The notes: generated by a model from the sequence alone, not told the origin. A stretch of 36,300 nt of DNA from Acidimicrobiales bacterium (GCA_035512495.1 DATKDW010000051.1:1-36300), one strand, 5' to 3'; shown: positions 14,775-22,967, counted from the stretch's first letter. A program made the numbers and translations.

Positions 14775-15137
14775 ATGTTCGCCGAGGTGCAGTTCATCGA
14801 GACCGACGCCGACGAGCAACCCGGGAGCGACGTGTGGTCGCTGGCTGCCTGCAACGACGGCAGCGGCGCCCTCACCGAGCTCTTCTTCTCCGAGGACCTG
14901 CTCGACATCGCCCGGGCAAAGCACATCTGCTCCGGTTGCCCGGTCCAGGGTCGCTGCCTCAACGAGGCGATAGAGCGGCGGGAGCCCTGGGGTGTCTGGG
15001 GTGGCGAGCTGCTCGTCAACGGGCGGATCCTCCCCCAGAAGCGGCGCCGGGGCCGTCCGCCCAAGCAGCGACCTGCCGAGGTCATCGTGATCGACGGCGT
15101 CGAGGTCGTGGTCGTGCCGGCCATCCAGTCGGCCTGA
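14775..15137 (+). CDS. whiB7: WhiB7-like iron-sulfur transcription factor
   Basis: A 120-residue Wbl protein. The four cluster ligands are Cys26, Cys52, Cys55 and Cys61 (ICSGCPVQGRC). The family turn is GVWGGE (73-78), in the WhiB7-like context EPWGVWGGELLVNGRI. It is followed by a basic AT-hook, QKRRRGRPPKQ (88-98), the hallmark of WhiB7, which joins the primary sigma factor and activates intrinsic antibiotic resistance and redox genes. A tail of about 20 residues rich in Val and Ile (EVIVIDGVEVVVVPA) lies beyond the hook and is not typical of mycobacterial WhiB7. A ribosome site AGGAG lies ten bases before the ATG. The leader carries a promoter, a uORF and a terminator. Confidence 0.85.
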   Translation: MFAEVQFIETDADEQPGSDVWSLAACNDGSGALTELFFSEDLLDIARAKHICSGCPVQGRCLNEAIERREPWGVWGGELLVNGRILPQKRRRGRPPKQRPAEVIVIDGVEVVVVPAIQSA

Positions 15138-15157
15138 CCATCGCCTCCCCCCAGGAC

Positions 15158-15194
15158 TCGGCGGGTCGGGTCCCCCCCCTGCCCGACCCGCCGA
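15158..15194. terminator. Long hairpin after the whiB7-like gene
   Basis: A 13-pair stem (TCGGCGGGTCGGG with CCCGACCCGCCGA) around an 11-base C-rich loop, 21 bases after the stop. It has no T-tract. The rest of the 198-base gap before the next gene shows only a TAGCGT box near 15311. Confidence 0.6.
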
Positions 15195-15335
15195 AGGTCC
15201 CCGCCCCCGGGCGCCCTGCCGCCCCGTCGCGACAGCCACTGAGCGACGGCCGCGGCAGCGCCCGGGGGACCGTGGATGCCGGGAGCCGATGGGCCGCCCG
15301 ACCGGGGCCCCCGGTAGCGTTGCGGACGAGACCCG

Positions 15336-15989
15336 ATGGCCACCGACACCCTCACCCCGTCGCCGCCGGCACCCGGCGGCCCCCCACGCCGACCGCGCCC
15401 GCGGCTCCACCCACTGGTCCTGGGTTGCCTCGCCGCCGTGGTCTCCGTCGGTGCCGGCACCGCCGCCGCCCTGGTCTACGGGGCTCTCGTCGACGAACCC
15501 CCCGCCGACCGCCCGGAGCCCGAGGTGGTCCTGCGCTTCACCCCCGACCAGGACGAGTCCGACCGGGGCGACACCGCCGGCGGGACCCGACTGCCCGACG
15601 ACCGCTTCCCGGACCTCGACGGCCAGCTCCGCTCGTTCGCCGACTACCGGGGGACCCCACTGGTCGTGAACTTCTGGGCGTCGTCGTGCGCCCCGTGCAT
15701 CAAGGAGATGCCCGACCTCGAGCAGGTGAGCCAGGAGCTGGCCGGCGAGGTGGCCTTCCTCGGCATCGCCGTGCGCGACCAGGTCGCCGACTCGCAGCGG
15801 ATGATCGAACGCACCGGCGTCACCTACGACATCGGCAGGGACCCGAGCGGGAGCCTGCTCGCCGATCTCGGGGGCGTGGTCCTTCCCAGCACCTTCTTCG
15901 TCGCCGCCGACGGCACGGTGGTGCACCTCGCCACCGGGGCCTTGACCCTCGATCAGATCCGCGAGCGGGCCGAGGCCCTGCGGGCATGA
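15336..15989 (+). CDS. Membrane-anchored TlpA/ResA-like thiol-disulfide oxidoreductase
   Basis: A 217-residue protein with one N-terminal membrane anchor (about residues 26-52), a polar linker and a thioredoxin domain facing the outside. The active site is WASSCAPC with Cys118 and Cys121, and the cis-proline region is VVLPSTFF. Such proteins reduce apocytochrome c cysteines or copper-binding sites before cofactor insertion. The ccdA gene follows after seven bases, so CcdA probably supplies its electrons. Likely clients in this window are the CXXCH haem site and the CuA cysteines of CtaC. A TAGCGT box lies 15 bases before the ATG. Substrates are inferred. Confidence 0.88.
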   Translation: MATDTLTPSPPAPGGPPRRPRPRLHPLVLGCLAAVVSVGAGTAAALVYGALVDEPPADRPEPEVVLRFTPDQDESDRGDTAGGTRLPDDRFPDLDGQLRSFADYRGTPLVVNFWASSCAPCIKEMPDLEQVSQELAGEVAFLGIAVRDQVADSQRMIERTGVTYDIGRDPSGSLLADLGGVVLPSTFFVAADGTVVHLATGALTLDQIRERAEALRA

Positions 15990-15996
15990 GGCACCC

Positions 15997-16899
15997 GTGA
16001 TCGAGGTCCCCCTCGCCTACGCCTTCACCGTCGGGATGGTGGCAGCGGTCAACCCCTGCGGGTTCCCCATGCTGCCGGCCTACCTCTCCTACTTCATCGG
16101 CCTCGACGACGAGCGAGCCGACGGCGGTGGGCGGGTCCCACGAGCCCTGGCCGCCGCGGCCGCGGTCTCGGCGGGGTTCCTGGTGGTCTTCAGCGCCCTC
16201 GGCATCCCCATCAACGCCGGTGTCACCTCGATCTACCGATGGATGCCCTGGCTCACGATCGTGATCGGGCTCGGCCTCGTCGGCCTCGGCGGGGCCATGC
16301 TCCTCGGCTACCGCCTGAAGGTGGCCCTCCCCCGCCTCGACCGGGGCGGTGGGAGCCGGCAGTTCGGCTCGATGTTCCTCTTCGGCGTCTCCTACGCGAT
16401 CGCGTCCCTGAGCTGTACCCTCCCGCTCTTCCTCACCGTCGTGGCCGGCACCACGGAGCGCTCCAATCCCCTGTCAGGCCTCTTCGCCTTCGGTGCCTAT
16501 GCCCTCGGGATGAGCGTCGTGCTCATGGTGCTGTCGGTGGCCCTGGCGCTGGCCCGGGAGTCGATGGTGCGGCGGGTGCGTGCCGCCCTCCAGTACGTCG
16601 ACCGCGTCGCCGGCGTCCTGCTCGTCCTCGTCGGGGCCTACCTCGTCTACTACGGGGTGTGGGCACGTGACCCGCTCAACGCCACCACCAGCCCGTTCGG
16701 CGCGGTGGAGCGCTGGTCGGCCGACATGGCCGGGTGGTTGGGCAACGGTGGCGTCGGCCTGGGTCTGACCTTCGCCGGTGTGGTGGTCGCCGCGGTCGTG
16801 GGCGGCGCCCTGCTCCACCGTCGTGAGCGGCACGACTTGCCCGGCGCCGGGCACGAGGTCGAGGGCGAGGGCGACACCGAGCCCGTGACCACCGCCTGA
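15997..16899 (+). CDS. ccdA: CcdA/DsbD-type thiol-reductant transmembrane protein
   Basis: A 300-residue membrane protein that passes reducing equivalents from cytoplasmic thioredoxin across the membrane. The two transmembrane redox cysteines are in VNPCGFPMLPAYLSYF (helix 1) and IASLSCTLPLFLTVV (helix 4), each followed by the family's Pro. Six helices are followed by an extra helix near the end (GLGLTFAGVVVAAVVGGALL) and an acidic tail, so it is about 50-60 residues longer than simple CcdA proteins. It starts at a GTG seven bases after the TlpA-like stop, so the two form an operon. ResB/ResC-type cytochrome c synthesis genes are not in the window. Confidence 0.9.
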   Translation: MIEVPLAYAFTVGMVAAVNPCGFPMLPAYLSYFIGLDDERADGGGRVPRALAAAAAVSAGFLVVFSALGIPINAGVTSIYRWMPWLTIVIGLGLVGLGGAMLLGYRLKVALPRLDRGGGSRQFGSMFLFGVSYAIASLSCTLPLFLTVVAGTTERSNPLSGLFAFGAYALGMSVVLMVLSVALALARESMVRRVRAALQYVDRVAGVLLVLVGAYLVYYGVWARDPLNATTSPFGAVERWSADMAGWLGNGGVGLGLTFAGVVVAAVVGGALLHRRERHDLPGAGHEVEGEGDTEPVTTA

Positions 16900-16931
16900 C
16901 CCGAGGTGGGGCGCCAAGCGCACCCAGTCCG

Positions 16932-16937
16932 TAGGGT
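16932..16937 (+). promoter_or_regulatory. -10 box TAGGGT of the LLM oxidoreductase gene
   Basis: TAGGGT, six bases, ATG at 16944. No ribosome site is visible, so the transcript is probably leaderless. Confidence 0.5.
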
Positions 16938-16943
16938 CGGGGC

Positions 16944-17876
16944 ATGGACCTCCGCATCTTCACCGAGCCCCAGCAGGGAGCGACCTACGACCAGCTCCTC
17001 GGGGTGGCCCGAGCCACCGAGGAGCACGGCTTCGACGCGTTCTTCCGCTCCGACCACTACCTGGCCATGGGCGGCGGCGACGGCCTGCCCGGCCCCACCG
17101 ACGCGTGGGTCACCCTCGGCGGCCTGGCCCGGGAGACCTCTCGCATCCGCCTGGGCACCCTGGTGACGGCCGCCACCTTCCGACTGCCGGGGCCCCTCGC
17201 CATCAGCGTGGCCCAGGTCGACCAGATGAGCGGCGGCCGGGTCGAGCTCGGCCTCGGCAGCGGCTGGTACGACGCCGAGCACTCCGCCTACGGCATCCCC
17301 TTCCCCTCCCTCGGCGAGCGCTTCGACCGCTACGAGGAGCAGCTCGAGGTCATCACCGGCCTCTGGGCCACGCCCGAGGGCGAGCGCTTCTCCTTCGACG
17401 GGTCGCAGTACCAGGTGGCCGACTCCCCCGCCCTCCCCAAGCCCGTGCAGCGTCCCGGACCCCCGATCATCATCGGTGGCGGTGGCAAGAAGCGCACGCC
17501 CGCCCTGGCCGCCCGCTTCGCCAACGAGTTCAACCTGCCCTTCGCTCCCGTCGACCGCTTCGAACGCCAGTGCCAGCGGGTGCGTGCCGCGTGCGAGGCC
17601 ATCGACCGCGACCCCGACGAGCTCACGTACTCCATCGCCCTCGTGGCGTGCTGCGGCACCGACGAGGCCGAGGTGGAGCGCCGGGCGGCCGCCATCGGTC
17701 GCGAACCCGACGAGCTCCGGGCCAACGGCGCCGGCGGCCTGCCCGGTGAGGTCGTCGATGCCATCGGCCGCTACGCCGACGCCGGCGCCTCCCGCGTGTA
17801 CCTCCAGGTCCTCGACGTCGACGACCTCGACCACATCGCCCTGCTCGGCGACCAGGTCCTGCCCCGGCTCACGTAG
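16944..17876 (+). CDS. LLM-class, probably F420-dependent oxidoreductase
   Basis: A 310-residue luciferase-like monooxygenase-fold protein. It has the N-terminal RIFTEPQQG strand, the GFDAFFRSDHYL segment, the SGGRVELGLGSGWYDAEH motif typical of the family, and PPIIIGGGGKKRT near residue 180. In Actinobacteria most such enzymes use coenzyme F420 for hydride transfer. The substrate cannot be assigned. It has full length and its own TAGGGT box six bases before the ATG. It is convergent with pdxH, with 14 bases between the stops. Confidence 0.85.
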   Translation: MDLRIFTEPQQGATYDQLLGVARATEEHGFDAFFRSDHYLAMGGGDGLPGPTDAWVTLGGLARETSRIRLGTLVTAATFRLPGPLAISVAQVDQMSGGRVELGLGSGWYDAEHSAYGIPFPSLGERFDRYEEQLEVITGLWATPEGERFSFDGSQYQVADSPALPKPVQRPGPPIIIGGGGKKRTPALAARFANEFNLPFAPVDRFERQCQRVRAACEAIDRDPDELTYSIALVACCGTDEAEVERRAAAIGREPDELRANGAGGLPGEVVDAIGRYADAGASRVYLQVLDVDDLDHIALLGDQVLPRLT

Positions 17877-17890
17877 CGCGTAGATCCCGG

Positions 17891-18577
17891 TCAGGGAGCG
17901 AGGCGCCGGCGGGACCACGGGGCGCCGGGGGTGGCGCGGGTGAAGTGGAACCGGTCGTGGAGGCGGTCGGGGCGGCCGTTCCACACCTCGATGACCTCGG
18001 GCACCACCAGGTAGCCACCCCAGTGGGGCGGGCGAGGGATCTCCTCGGTCTCGGGGTAGGCGGCCTCGACCTCGGCGAGGCGCCGCTCGAGCACGCCCCG
18101 GTCGGCGATGGGCCGGCTCTGCTCGGAGACCAGGGCCCCGAGGCGGGCACCGCGAGGACGGCTGGCGAAGTAGGCGTCGGACTCCGACGCCGGGAGCCGC
18201 TCGGCGCGCCCCGAGACCCGGATCTGGCGGGCGAGGAAGGTCCAGACCAGCACCAGCGAGCAGCGCGGGTCGGCGGCCAGCTCGCGGCCCTTCACGCTGT
18301 CGTAGTTGGTGAAGAACCGGAAGCCGGCGTCGTCGAGGCCCTTGAGCAGCACCGCCCGCGACGACGGGGACCCGTCGGACCCGACGGTCGACAGCACCAT
18401 GGCGTTGGGTTCGTCGAGGCCCGCCGCCACCGCCTCTGCCACCCAGGCGCGGGACAGCGCCATCGGGTCGTGGCCAACCTCGCCCTCGTCCAGCGAGGCT
18501 CGGCGGTACTCCTCACGCAGGCGGGCCAGCTCGTCGTCCACCCCGCCAGTCAACACCCGTCCAACGACCCGGCCCAC
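17891..18577 (-). CDS. pdxH: Pyridoxamine 5'-phosphate oxidase
   Basis: A 228-residue FMN enzyme that oxidises pyridoxamine or pyridoxine 5'-phosphate to pyridoxal 5'-phosphate. Seen are the N-terminal NAMVLSTVGSDGSPSSRAV region, FFTNYDSVKGREL, RVSGRAERL, the long SRPRGARLGALVSEQSRPI segment, and the C-terminal EVWNGRPDRLHDRF plus final RRLAP, all diagnostic of PdxH. I keep the GTG at 18577; a GTG at 18541 would remove 12 residues and begin VDDELARLREEY, closer to many homologues. It is divergent from an MFS gene, with 22 bases between the starts. Confidence 0.92.
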   Translation of the reverse strand: MGRVVGRVLTGGVDDELARLREEYRRASLDEGEVGHDPMALSRAWVAEAVAAGLDEPNAMVLSTVGSDGSPSSRAVLLKGLDDAGFRFFTNYDSVKGRELAADPRCSLVLVWTFLARQIRVSGRAERLPASESDAYFASRPRGARLGALVSEQSRPIADRGVLERRLAEVEAAYPETEEIPRPPHWGGYLVVPEVIEVWNGRPDRLHDRFHFTRATPGAPWSRRRLAP

Positions 18578-18599
18578 CCTCGGCAGGCATCATTGCCGG

Positions 18600-19868
18600 G
18601 TGGTGGTGACCGGGCGGGATGAGACGGTGGGCGGACCAACCCCACCTGGACGCGTCTTCTACGGCTGGGCCGTGGTCGCCGCGGTCTTCACCATGCTCTC
18701 CGTCGCATCCGGGCTCGGCTTCTACAACCTGACCGTGTACCTCCGAGCCCTGACCACCGAGCAGGGGTTCTCCGTGGGAGGAGTCTCCGGCGCCACCGCC
18801 GTGTTCTTCCTCACCAGCGGGGTCGTCGGCCTACCGGTTGCCCGACTCATCGAACGCCACGACCCCCGGCCCACCATCGCCGGCGGCGCCTTGCTCGGAG
18901 GCGCCTCCCTCGCCCTGCTCGGACAGGTCACCGTCCTCTGGCAGGTCTATGCCCTCTACGTCGTCTTCGGCGCCGGGTTCTCCGCCGCGGGGCTGGTGCC
19001 CGGGATCACGGTGGTGACGCGCTGGTTCACCCGCCGCCGGTCCGTCGCCCTGTCCGTGGCGTCTACCGGGCTGTCCGTGGGTGGGATCGTGATCACACCG
19101 CTCACCGCCGGGCTCATCACCCGCCACGGCCTCGACGCCGTGACCCCGTGGCTGGGACTGGCCTTCGTGGTGGGGATCATCCCTGTCACCGCCGCCGTGG
19201 TCCGGTCGTCCCCGGCTGCACTCGGCCTCCAGCCCGACGGAGACCCCGCTCCGCCCGACGACGGGACAGCCCGGGAGATCGACGGCGTGCCCTACGCCGT
19301 GGCCCGGACGACCCGGTTCTTCATCGCCGTCACCGCGGCCTACGTCTTGGTGATGCTGGCGCAGGTCGGCGGGCTCGCCCACCACTTCAACCTGGTCAGC
19401 GAACGCCTCGACGAGGGCCGGGCGGCGTCGGCGGTCTCGGTGGTGGCCGCCACCAGCGTGGTCGCCCGCCTGGTGGGCGGCTGGCTGGCGACCCGTGTGC
19501 CCATCCGAGCCCTCACCGTCGTCCTCATGGTCACCCAGGGCCTCGCACTGGTCCTCCTCGCCACCGGTCAGGGCAGTGCCGCGCTCTACGCCGGCTCGGT
19601 CGCGTTCGGCCTCACCATCGGCAACCTGCTGATGCTCCACCCGCTCCTCCTGGCCGAGGCCTTCGGGGTGCGGGAGTACGGTCGGATCTACTCGGTGAGC
19701 CAGCTGGTCATGACGATGGGCGTGGCAGGAGGGCCCGCCGTGGTGGGTGTGGTGCACGACGCCACCGGTGGCTACGGCCTGGCCCTCACGCTGGCGGCCA
19801 TGGCGTCGGTCGCCGGCGCCGTTGTGCTCCTGACGGGCAGCGGCTCGGTCCGGGCCGCATCGACCTGA
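18600..19868 (+). CDS. MFS transporter (OFA/MCT-like)
   Basis: A 422-residue, 12-helix transporter. The first helix segment FYGWAVVAAVFTMLSVASGL and the VTRWFTRRRSVALSVASTG loop resemble the oxalate/formate antiporter and monocarboxylate-transporter branch of MFS, which carries small organic acids. The central polar loop is around residues 205-230. The start is one of three successive GTG codons at 18600, 18603 and 18606; I take the first, six bases after a CATCAT box. The frame is open further upstream but overlaps pdxH. The substrate is inferred only from family resemblance. Confidence 0.82.
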   Translation: MVVTGRDETVGGPTPPGRVFYGWAVVAAVFTMLSVASGLGFYNLTVYLRALTTEQGFSVGGVSGATAVFFLTSGVVGLPVARLIERHDPRPTIAGGALLGGASLALLGQVTVLWQVYALYVVFGAGFSAAGLVPGITVVTRWFTRRRSVALSVASTGLSVGGIVITPLTAGLITRHGLDAVTPWLGLAFVVGIIPVTAAVVRSSPAALGLQPDGDPAPPDDGTAREIDGVPYAVARTTRFFIAVTAAYVLVMLAQVGGLAHHFNLVSERLDEGRAASAVSVVAATSVVARLVGGWLATRVPIRALTVVLMVTQGLALVLLATGQGSAALYAGSVAFGLTIGNLLMLHPLLLAEAFGVREYGRIYSVSQLVMTMGVAGGPAVVGVVHDATGGYGLALTLAAMASVAGAVVLLTGSGSVRAAST

Positions 19869-19899
19869 CGCAGCCACCGTGCCCCCGCTGGGGCCACGC

Positions 19900-21129
19900 T
19901 CATTGCATCGGCACCAGCTCCACGACCTCCCCGGCGATCAGGAGGACGCCGTCGGCGACCACGACGGGGGCCACGGCGTGGCGCGCCCGAGGCGCGCTGG
20001 CGACGCCGATCCGCGCACCGGTGCGGGCGTCGAGCACCTGCAGCTCGCCGTCGGTCACGGCCGCCACCGCCGAGCCGTCGGTGGCGACCCGAAGGGTCCG
20101 ATCGCCGCCCGGGCCGGCCCGCCACCGCACCGAGCCGCTGGCGACGTCGAGGGCGAGGGCGCCATCGGTCGTGGCCACCACGACGACCCCACCGGCCGAC
20201 GCCGGCGACTGGAGGAGGAGCCCCCCGGTGGCGACCCGCCAGCGCTCGCCACCGTCGAGGGTCGAGAGGCCGACCACCGCTCCACCTCCGTCGCCGGTGA
20301 CCACCACGTCGCCCACGACCACCGGGGGCACCTCGGGGCGGGCAGGCGTGCGGCGCTCCCAACGCTGCTCGCCGGCTCGGGCGTCGAGCGCCTCGATCCC
20401 GGCGTCGGTGACGACGACGACCGTTCCCGCCCCCGCCGCCACCATGCCCGGACCGGCACCGACCGCACGGCGCCAGCGCTCCTCGCCGGTGACCGCGTCC
20501 ACGGCCAGGACCTCGCCGGCCAGGAGAAACGCCGAGGTGCCGTCGATCGCCAATGGCCCACCGGGCGCCACGTCGATGGTCAGCCGCCACCGCTCGCTGC
20601 CGGTGCGGGTGTCCACGGCGAAGACGTGCCCGGCCTCCCCATCGGGCGCGGAAGTCACCAGGTAGGCGAGCCCGGCGTGGGCGACGAGGCCACCCACCGC
20701 CCGCTCGCCGGCCTCGAAGCGCCAGCGGACCCGTCCGTCGCTCAGGCCAACGGCCAGCGCGACGCCGTCGGCGGTGGCCACGAAGGCGTCGCGCCCGTCG
20801 ACCGCCGGCGGGCTGATGACCTCGGCGCCGGCGGTCAGGCGCCACACCGCCGTCAGGCCGGCATCACCGGGTTGGCGCCAGACCGACGCGACCACCACAG
20901 CAACGACCACCGACACCACGCCGAGCGCCACCGCCAGCGGGACGTTGCTCCGGGTCCTGACCGGCGCCGGCGGCTCGGCCGGCGCAGGCGGGCGGGGCAA
21001 CCCGCAGGCGGGGCAGGTCCTGGCACCGAGGGCGGTGCTGCCACAGGCCGGGCACCGCGGCGCGCTCGGGGGCGCCACCGGCCGGGGCGACGGGGCGGGG
21101 CGGCCGCAGCGGGGGCACGAGGCAGCCAC
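19900..21129 (-). CDS. Zinc-ribbon, single-pass membrane protein with PQQ-like beta-propeller
   Basis: At least 409 residues. The N-terminus has CPRCG, CPACG and CPACG knuckles, then a Pro-rich stretch and one membrane helix (PLAVALGVVSVVVAVVVASV, about residues 64-83). An outer domain with repeated strands of the PQQ/Trp-docking propeller type follows (SDGRVRWRFEAGERAVGGL, RTGSERWRLTIDVAPGGPL, VTGEERWRRAVG, LDGGERWRVATGG). Such propellers act as binding scaffolds; cofactor use is not implied. The GTG at 21129 is the first standard start, but the same frame upstream encodes another knuckle, CVGCG, preceded by a CTG at 21177, so the true start may be that CTG. The 5' end is divergent from the Fur gene. 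Confidence 0.75.
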   Translation of the reverse strand: MAASCPRCGRPAPSPRPVAPPSAPRCPACGSTALGARTCPACGLPRPPAPAEPPAPVRTRSNVPLAVALGVVSVVVAVVVASVWRQPGDAGLTAVWRLTAGAEVISPPAVDGRDAFVATADGVALAVGLSDGRVRWRFEAGERAVGGLVAHAGLAYLVTSAPDGEAGHVFAVDTRTGSERWRLTIDVAPGGPLAIDGTSAFLLAGEVLAVDAVTGEERWRRAVGAGPGMVAAGAGTVVVVTDAGIEALDARAGEQRWERRTPARPEVPPVVVGDVVVTGDGGGAVVGLSTLDGGERWRVATGGLLLQSPASAGGVVVVATTDGALALDVASGSVRWRAGPGGDRTLRVATDGSAVAAVTDGELQVLDARTGARIGVASAPRARHAVAPVVVADGVLLIAGEVVELVPMQ

Positions 21130-21218
21130 CGAGGCCCTGGCCGCACCGCAGCCGACGCAGCGGGCGGGGGCGCTCAGCGTGACGGCGAGCCCCCGGCCGG
21201 CCGCGGAGCGACCAGCGC

Positions 21219-21224
21219 TACCCT
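21219..21224 (+). promoter_or_regulatory. -10 box TACCCT of the Fur-family gene
   Basis: TACCCT, six bases, GTG at 21231, with no ribosome site. The promoter is in the roughly 50-100 base gap shared with the divergent propeller gene. Confidence 0.45.
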
Positions 21225-21230
21225 GCCGGC

Positions 21231-21710
21231 GTGGCGACCGGCGGTGGGCGAAGCGAGCGGGAGGAGCAGGTCCTCGCCCGCCTCAGGGCCAGGGGCGGGC
21301 GCGTCACCGGAGCCCGACGGGCGGTGCTCGCCGGCCTCCTCGACGGGCCGGGCCACGTCAGCGCAGAGGAGCTGGCCGAGGTCGTGCGGCGTAGCCAGCC
21401 CGAGGTCCACCTCTCGACGGTGTACCGCGCCCTCGAGGCCTTCGAGGCACTCGGCGTGGTCACCCACGTCCACCTCGGCCACGGCCGGGCGATCTACCAC
21501 CTGACCGACCAGCTCCAGCACCACGCCGCCTGCGAGCGCTGCGGTGCGGTGATCCACCTCCCCGACGGCCTCTTTGCCGACGTGGCGGAGCGGCTGGAGG
21601 GTGACTTCGGGTTTCACCTCGACACCCACCACTTCGCCCTCGTGGGGACGTGCGAGCGCTGCGCTCACGAGGCCGGCGGACCCGCCAGCGTGTCCGCGCC
21701 ACCGAGGTAG
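21231..21710 (+). CDS. Fur-family metal-responsive repressor
   Basis: A 159-residue Fur/Zur/PerR-type regulator. The winged helix spans about residues 10-85, with the recognition segment VHLSTVYRALEAFEALGVV. The dimer domain has the structural zinc pairs CERCG (Cys101, Cys104) and CERC (Cys141, Cys144). His97-His98 in LQHHAACERC and the HLDTHHFAL segment supply regulatory metal ligands. I cannot tell iron, zinc or peroxide sensing apart from this; no metal-uptake gene adjoins it. The last 46 bases overlap the end of serS on the other strand. Confidence 0.88.
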   Translation: MATGGGRSEREEQVLARLRARGGRVTGARRAVLAGLLDGPGHVSAEELAEVVRRSQPEVHLSTVYRALEAFEALGVVTHVHLGHGRAIYHLTDQLQHHAACERCGAVIHLPDGLFADVAERLEGDFGFHLDTHHFALVGTCERCAHEAGGPASVSAPPR

Positions 21711-22960
21711 GGCTGCAGGACCTCGGGCACCCCGACGCTGCCGTCGGGCCGACGGTGCGACTCCACGATGGCCGGCCAGATCCTCGACCACGCCAGCGCC
21801 GATCCGTTGAGGGTGTGCACGAACGCCGTGCCCTTGCCGCCGGCGGGCCGGTAGCGGATGTTCGCCCGGCGGGCCTGGTAGTCGCTGAACCACGACACCG
21901 ACGAGACCTCGAGCCACCGGTCGACGCCCGGTGCGTAGACCTCGAGGTCGAACTGGCGGGCGTGGCACTGGCCGAGGTCGCCGGTGCAGATGTCGAGCAC
22001 GCGGTACGGCAGGCCCAGCTCCTGCAGCAGGCCCTCGGCTCGGCCCAGCAGCTCCTCGTGCATGGCCGGGGCCTGCTCGGGGGTGCAGTACGAGAGGATC
22101 TCGACCTTGTCGAACTCGTGGCTGCGCAGCAGGCCGCGGGTGTCGCGACCCGCCGAGCCCGACTCCCGCCGATAACAGGCGGTGGCGGCGGTGAGGCGGA
22201 CGGGCAGGTCGCCCTCCTCGAGGATCTCGTCGCGGGCCAGCGACGTCAGAGGCACCTCCGCTGTGGGGATGGCCCACAGGTCGTCGCGCTCCATGTGGTA
22301 GGCGTCGTCAGCGAACTTGGGGAGCTGACCGGTGGCCACCAGGGTCTCGGTGCGAACGAAGGTCGGGGGCCGGATCTCCTCGAACGCGTCGCTGTGGCGG
22401 TCGAGGGCGAAGGCGGTGAGGGCCCGCAGCAGCCGTGCACCGGCGCCCCGGTACATGGGGAACATCGACCCGGCGATCTTGGCGCCCCGCTCGAGGTCGA
22501 GGATGCCGAGCTCCTCGCCGACCTCCCAGTGCGGCACGCGCTGGTGCTCGCCGTAGCCGTCGGGGTCGTAGCCCTCGACGCGCAGCACCACGTTGTCGTC
22601 CTCGCCGAGCCCGTCTGGCGCGTCGTCGGCAGGCAGGTTGGGGATGCGCAGCAGCAGCTCCCGCAGCTCGACCGCGGCGAGGTCGGCCTCTGTGGCGAGC
22701 TGCTTCTCCTCGTCGCCGAGCGCTCGGCTCTGCTCCTTCCTCGCCTCGGCAGCCTCACGGTCGCCGGCGCTGGAGAGCCGACCCACCTCCTTCGAGAGGT
22801 CGTTGACCTCGCTGCGGATCCGGTCGCGCCCCTCCTGGAGCGCCCGTCGGCGCTCGTCGAGCGATGCCGCACGGTCGAGCTCGCCCAGGTCGGCGCCTTT
22901 GCGGGCCAGGCCGGCCTTCAGAACGTCGAGCTCCGTGCGCAACCGTCGGGCATCGAGCAT
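21665..22960 (-). CDS. serS: Seryl-tRNA synthetase
   Basis: A 431-residue class II synthetase charging tRNA-Ser (and tRNA-Sec where present). Residues 1 to about 105 are the antiparallel coiled-coil arm that reads the tRNA long variable arm (charged, with SLDERRRALQEGRDRIRSEV). Motif 2 is near TACYRRESGSAGRDTRGLLR, with the following SHEF. Motif 3 is in TLNGSALAWSRIWPAIVE. The C-terminus ends just after VLQPYLGG. The start ATG lies seven bases after TACCGT. The 3' end overlaps the Fur gene by 46 bases. Confidence 0.96.
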   Translation of the reverse strand: MLDARRLRTELDVLKAGLARKGADLGELDRAASLDERRRALQEGRDRIRSEVNDLSKEVGRLSSAGDREAAEARKEQSRALGDEEKQLATEADLAAVELRELLLRIPNLPADDAPDGLGEDDNVVLRVEGYDPDGYGEHQRVPHWEVGEELGILDLERGAKIAGSMFPMYRGAGARLLRALTAFALDRHSDAFEEIRPPTFVRTETLVATGQLPKFADDAYHMERDDLWAIPTAEVPLTSLARDEILEEGDLPVRLTAATACYRRESGSAGRDTRGLLRSHEFDKVEILSYCTPEQAPAMHEELLGRAEGLLQELGLPYRVLDICTGDLGQCHARQFDLEVYAPGVDRWLEVSSVSWFSDYQARRANIRYRPAGGKGTAFVHTLNGSALAWSRIWPAIVESHRRPDGSVGVPEVLQPYLGGADTLAGPPAS

Positions 22961-22967
22961 GGCGGGG

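Noticed and set aside
13034-15460. An 808-codon open frame on the minus strand
   Set aside because: It is antisense to the MFS gene and the whiB7-like gene and has no family motif; the genes on the other strand are clear.
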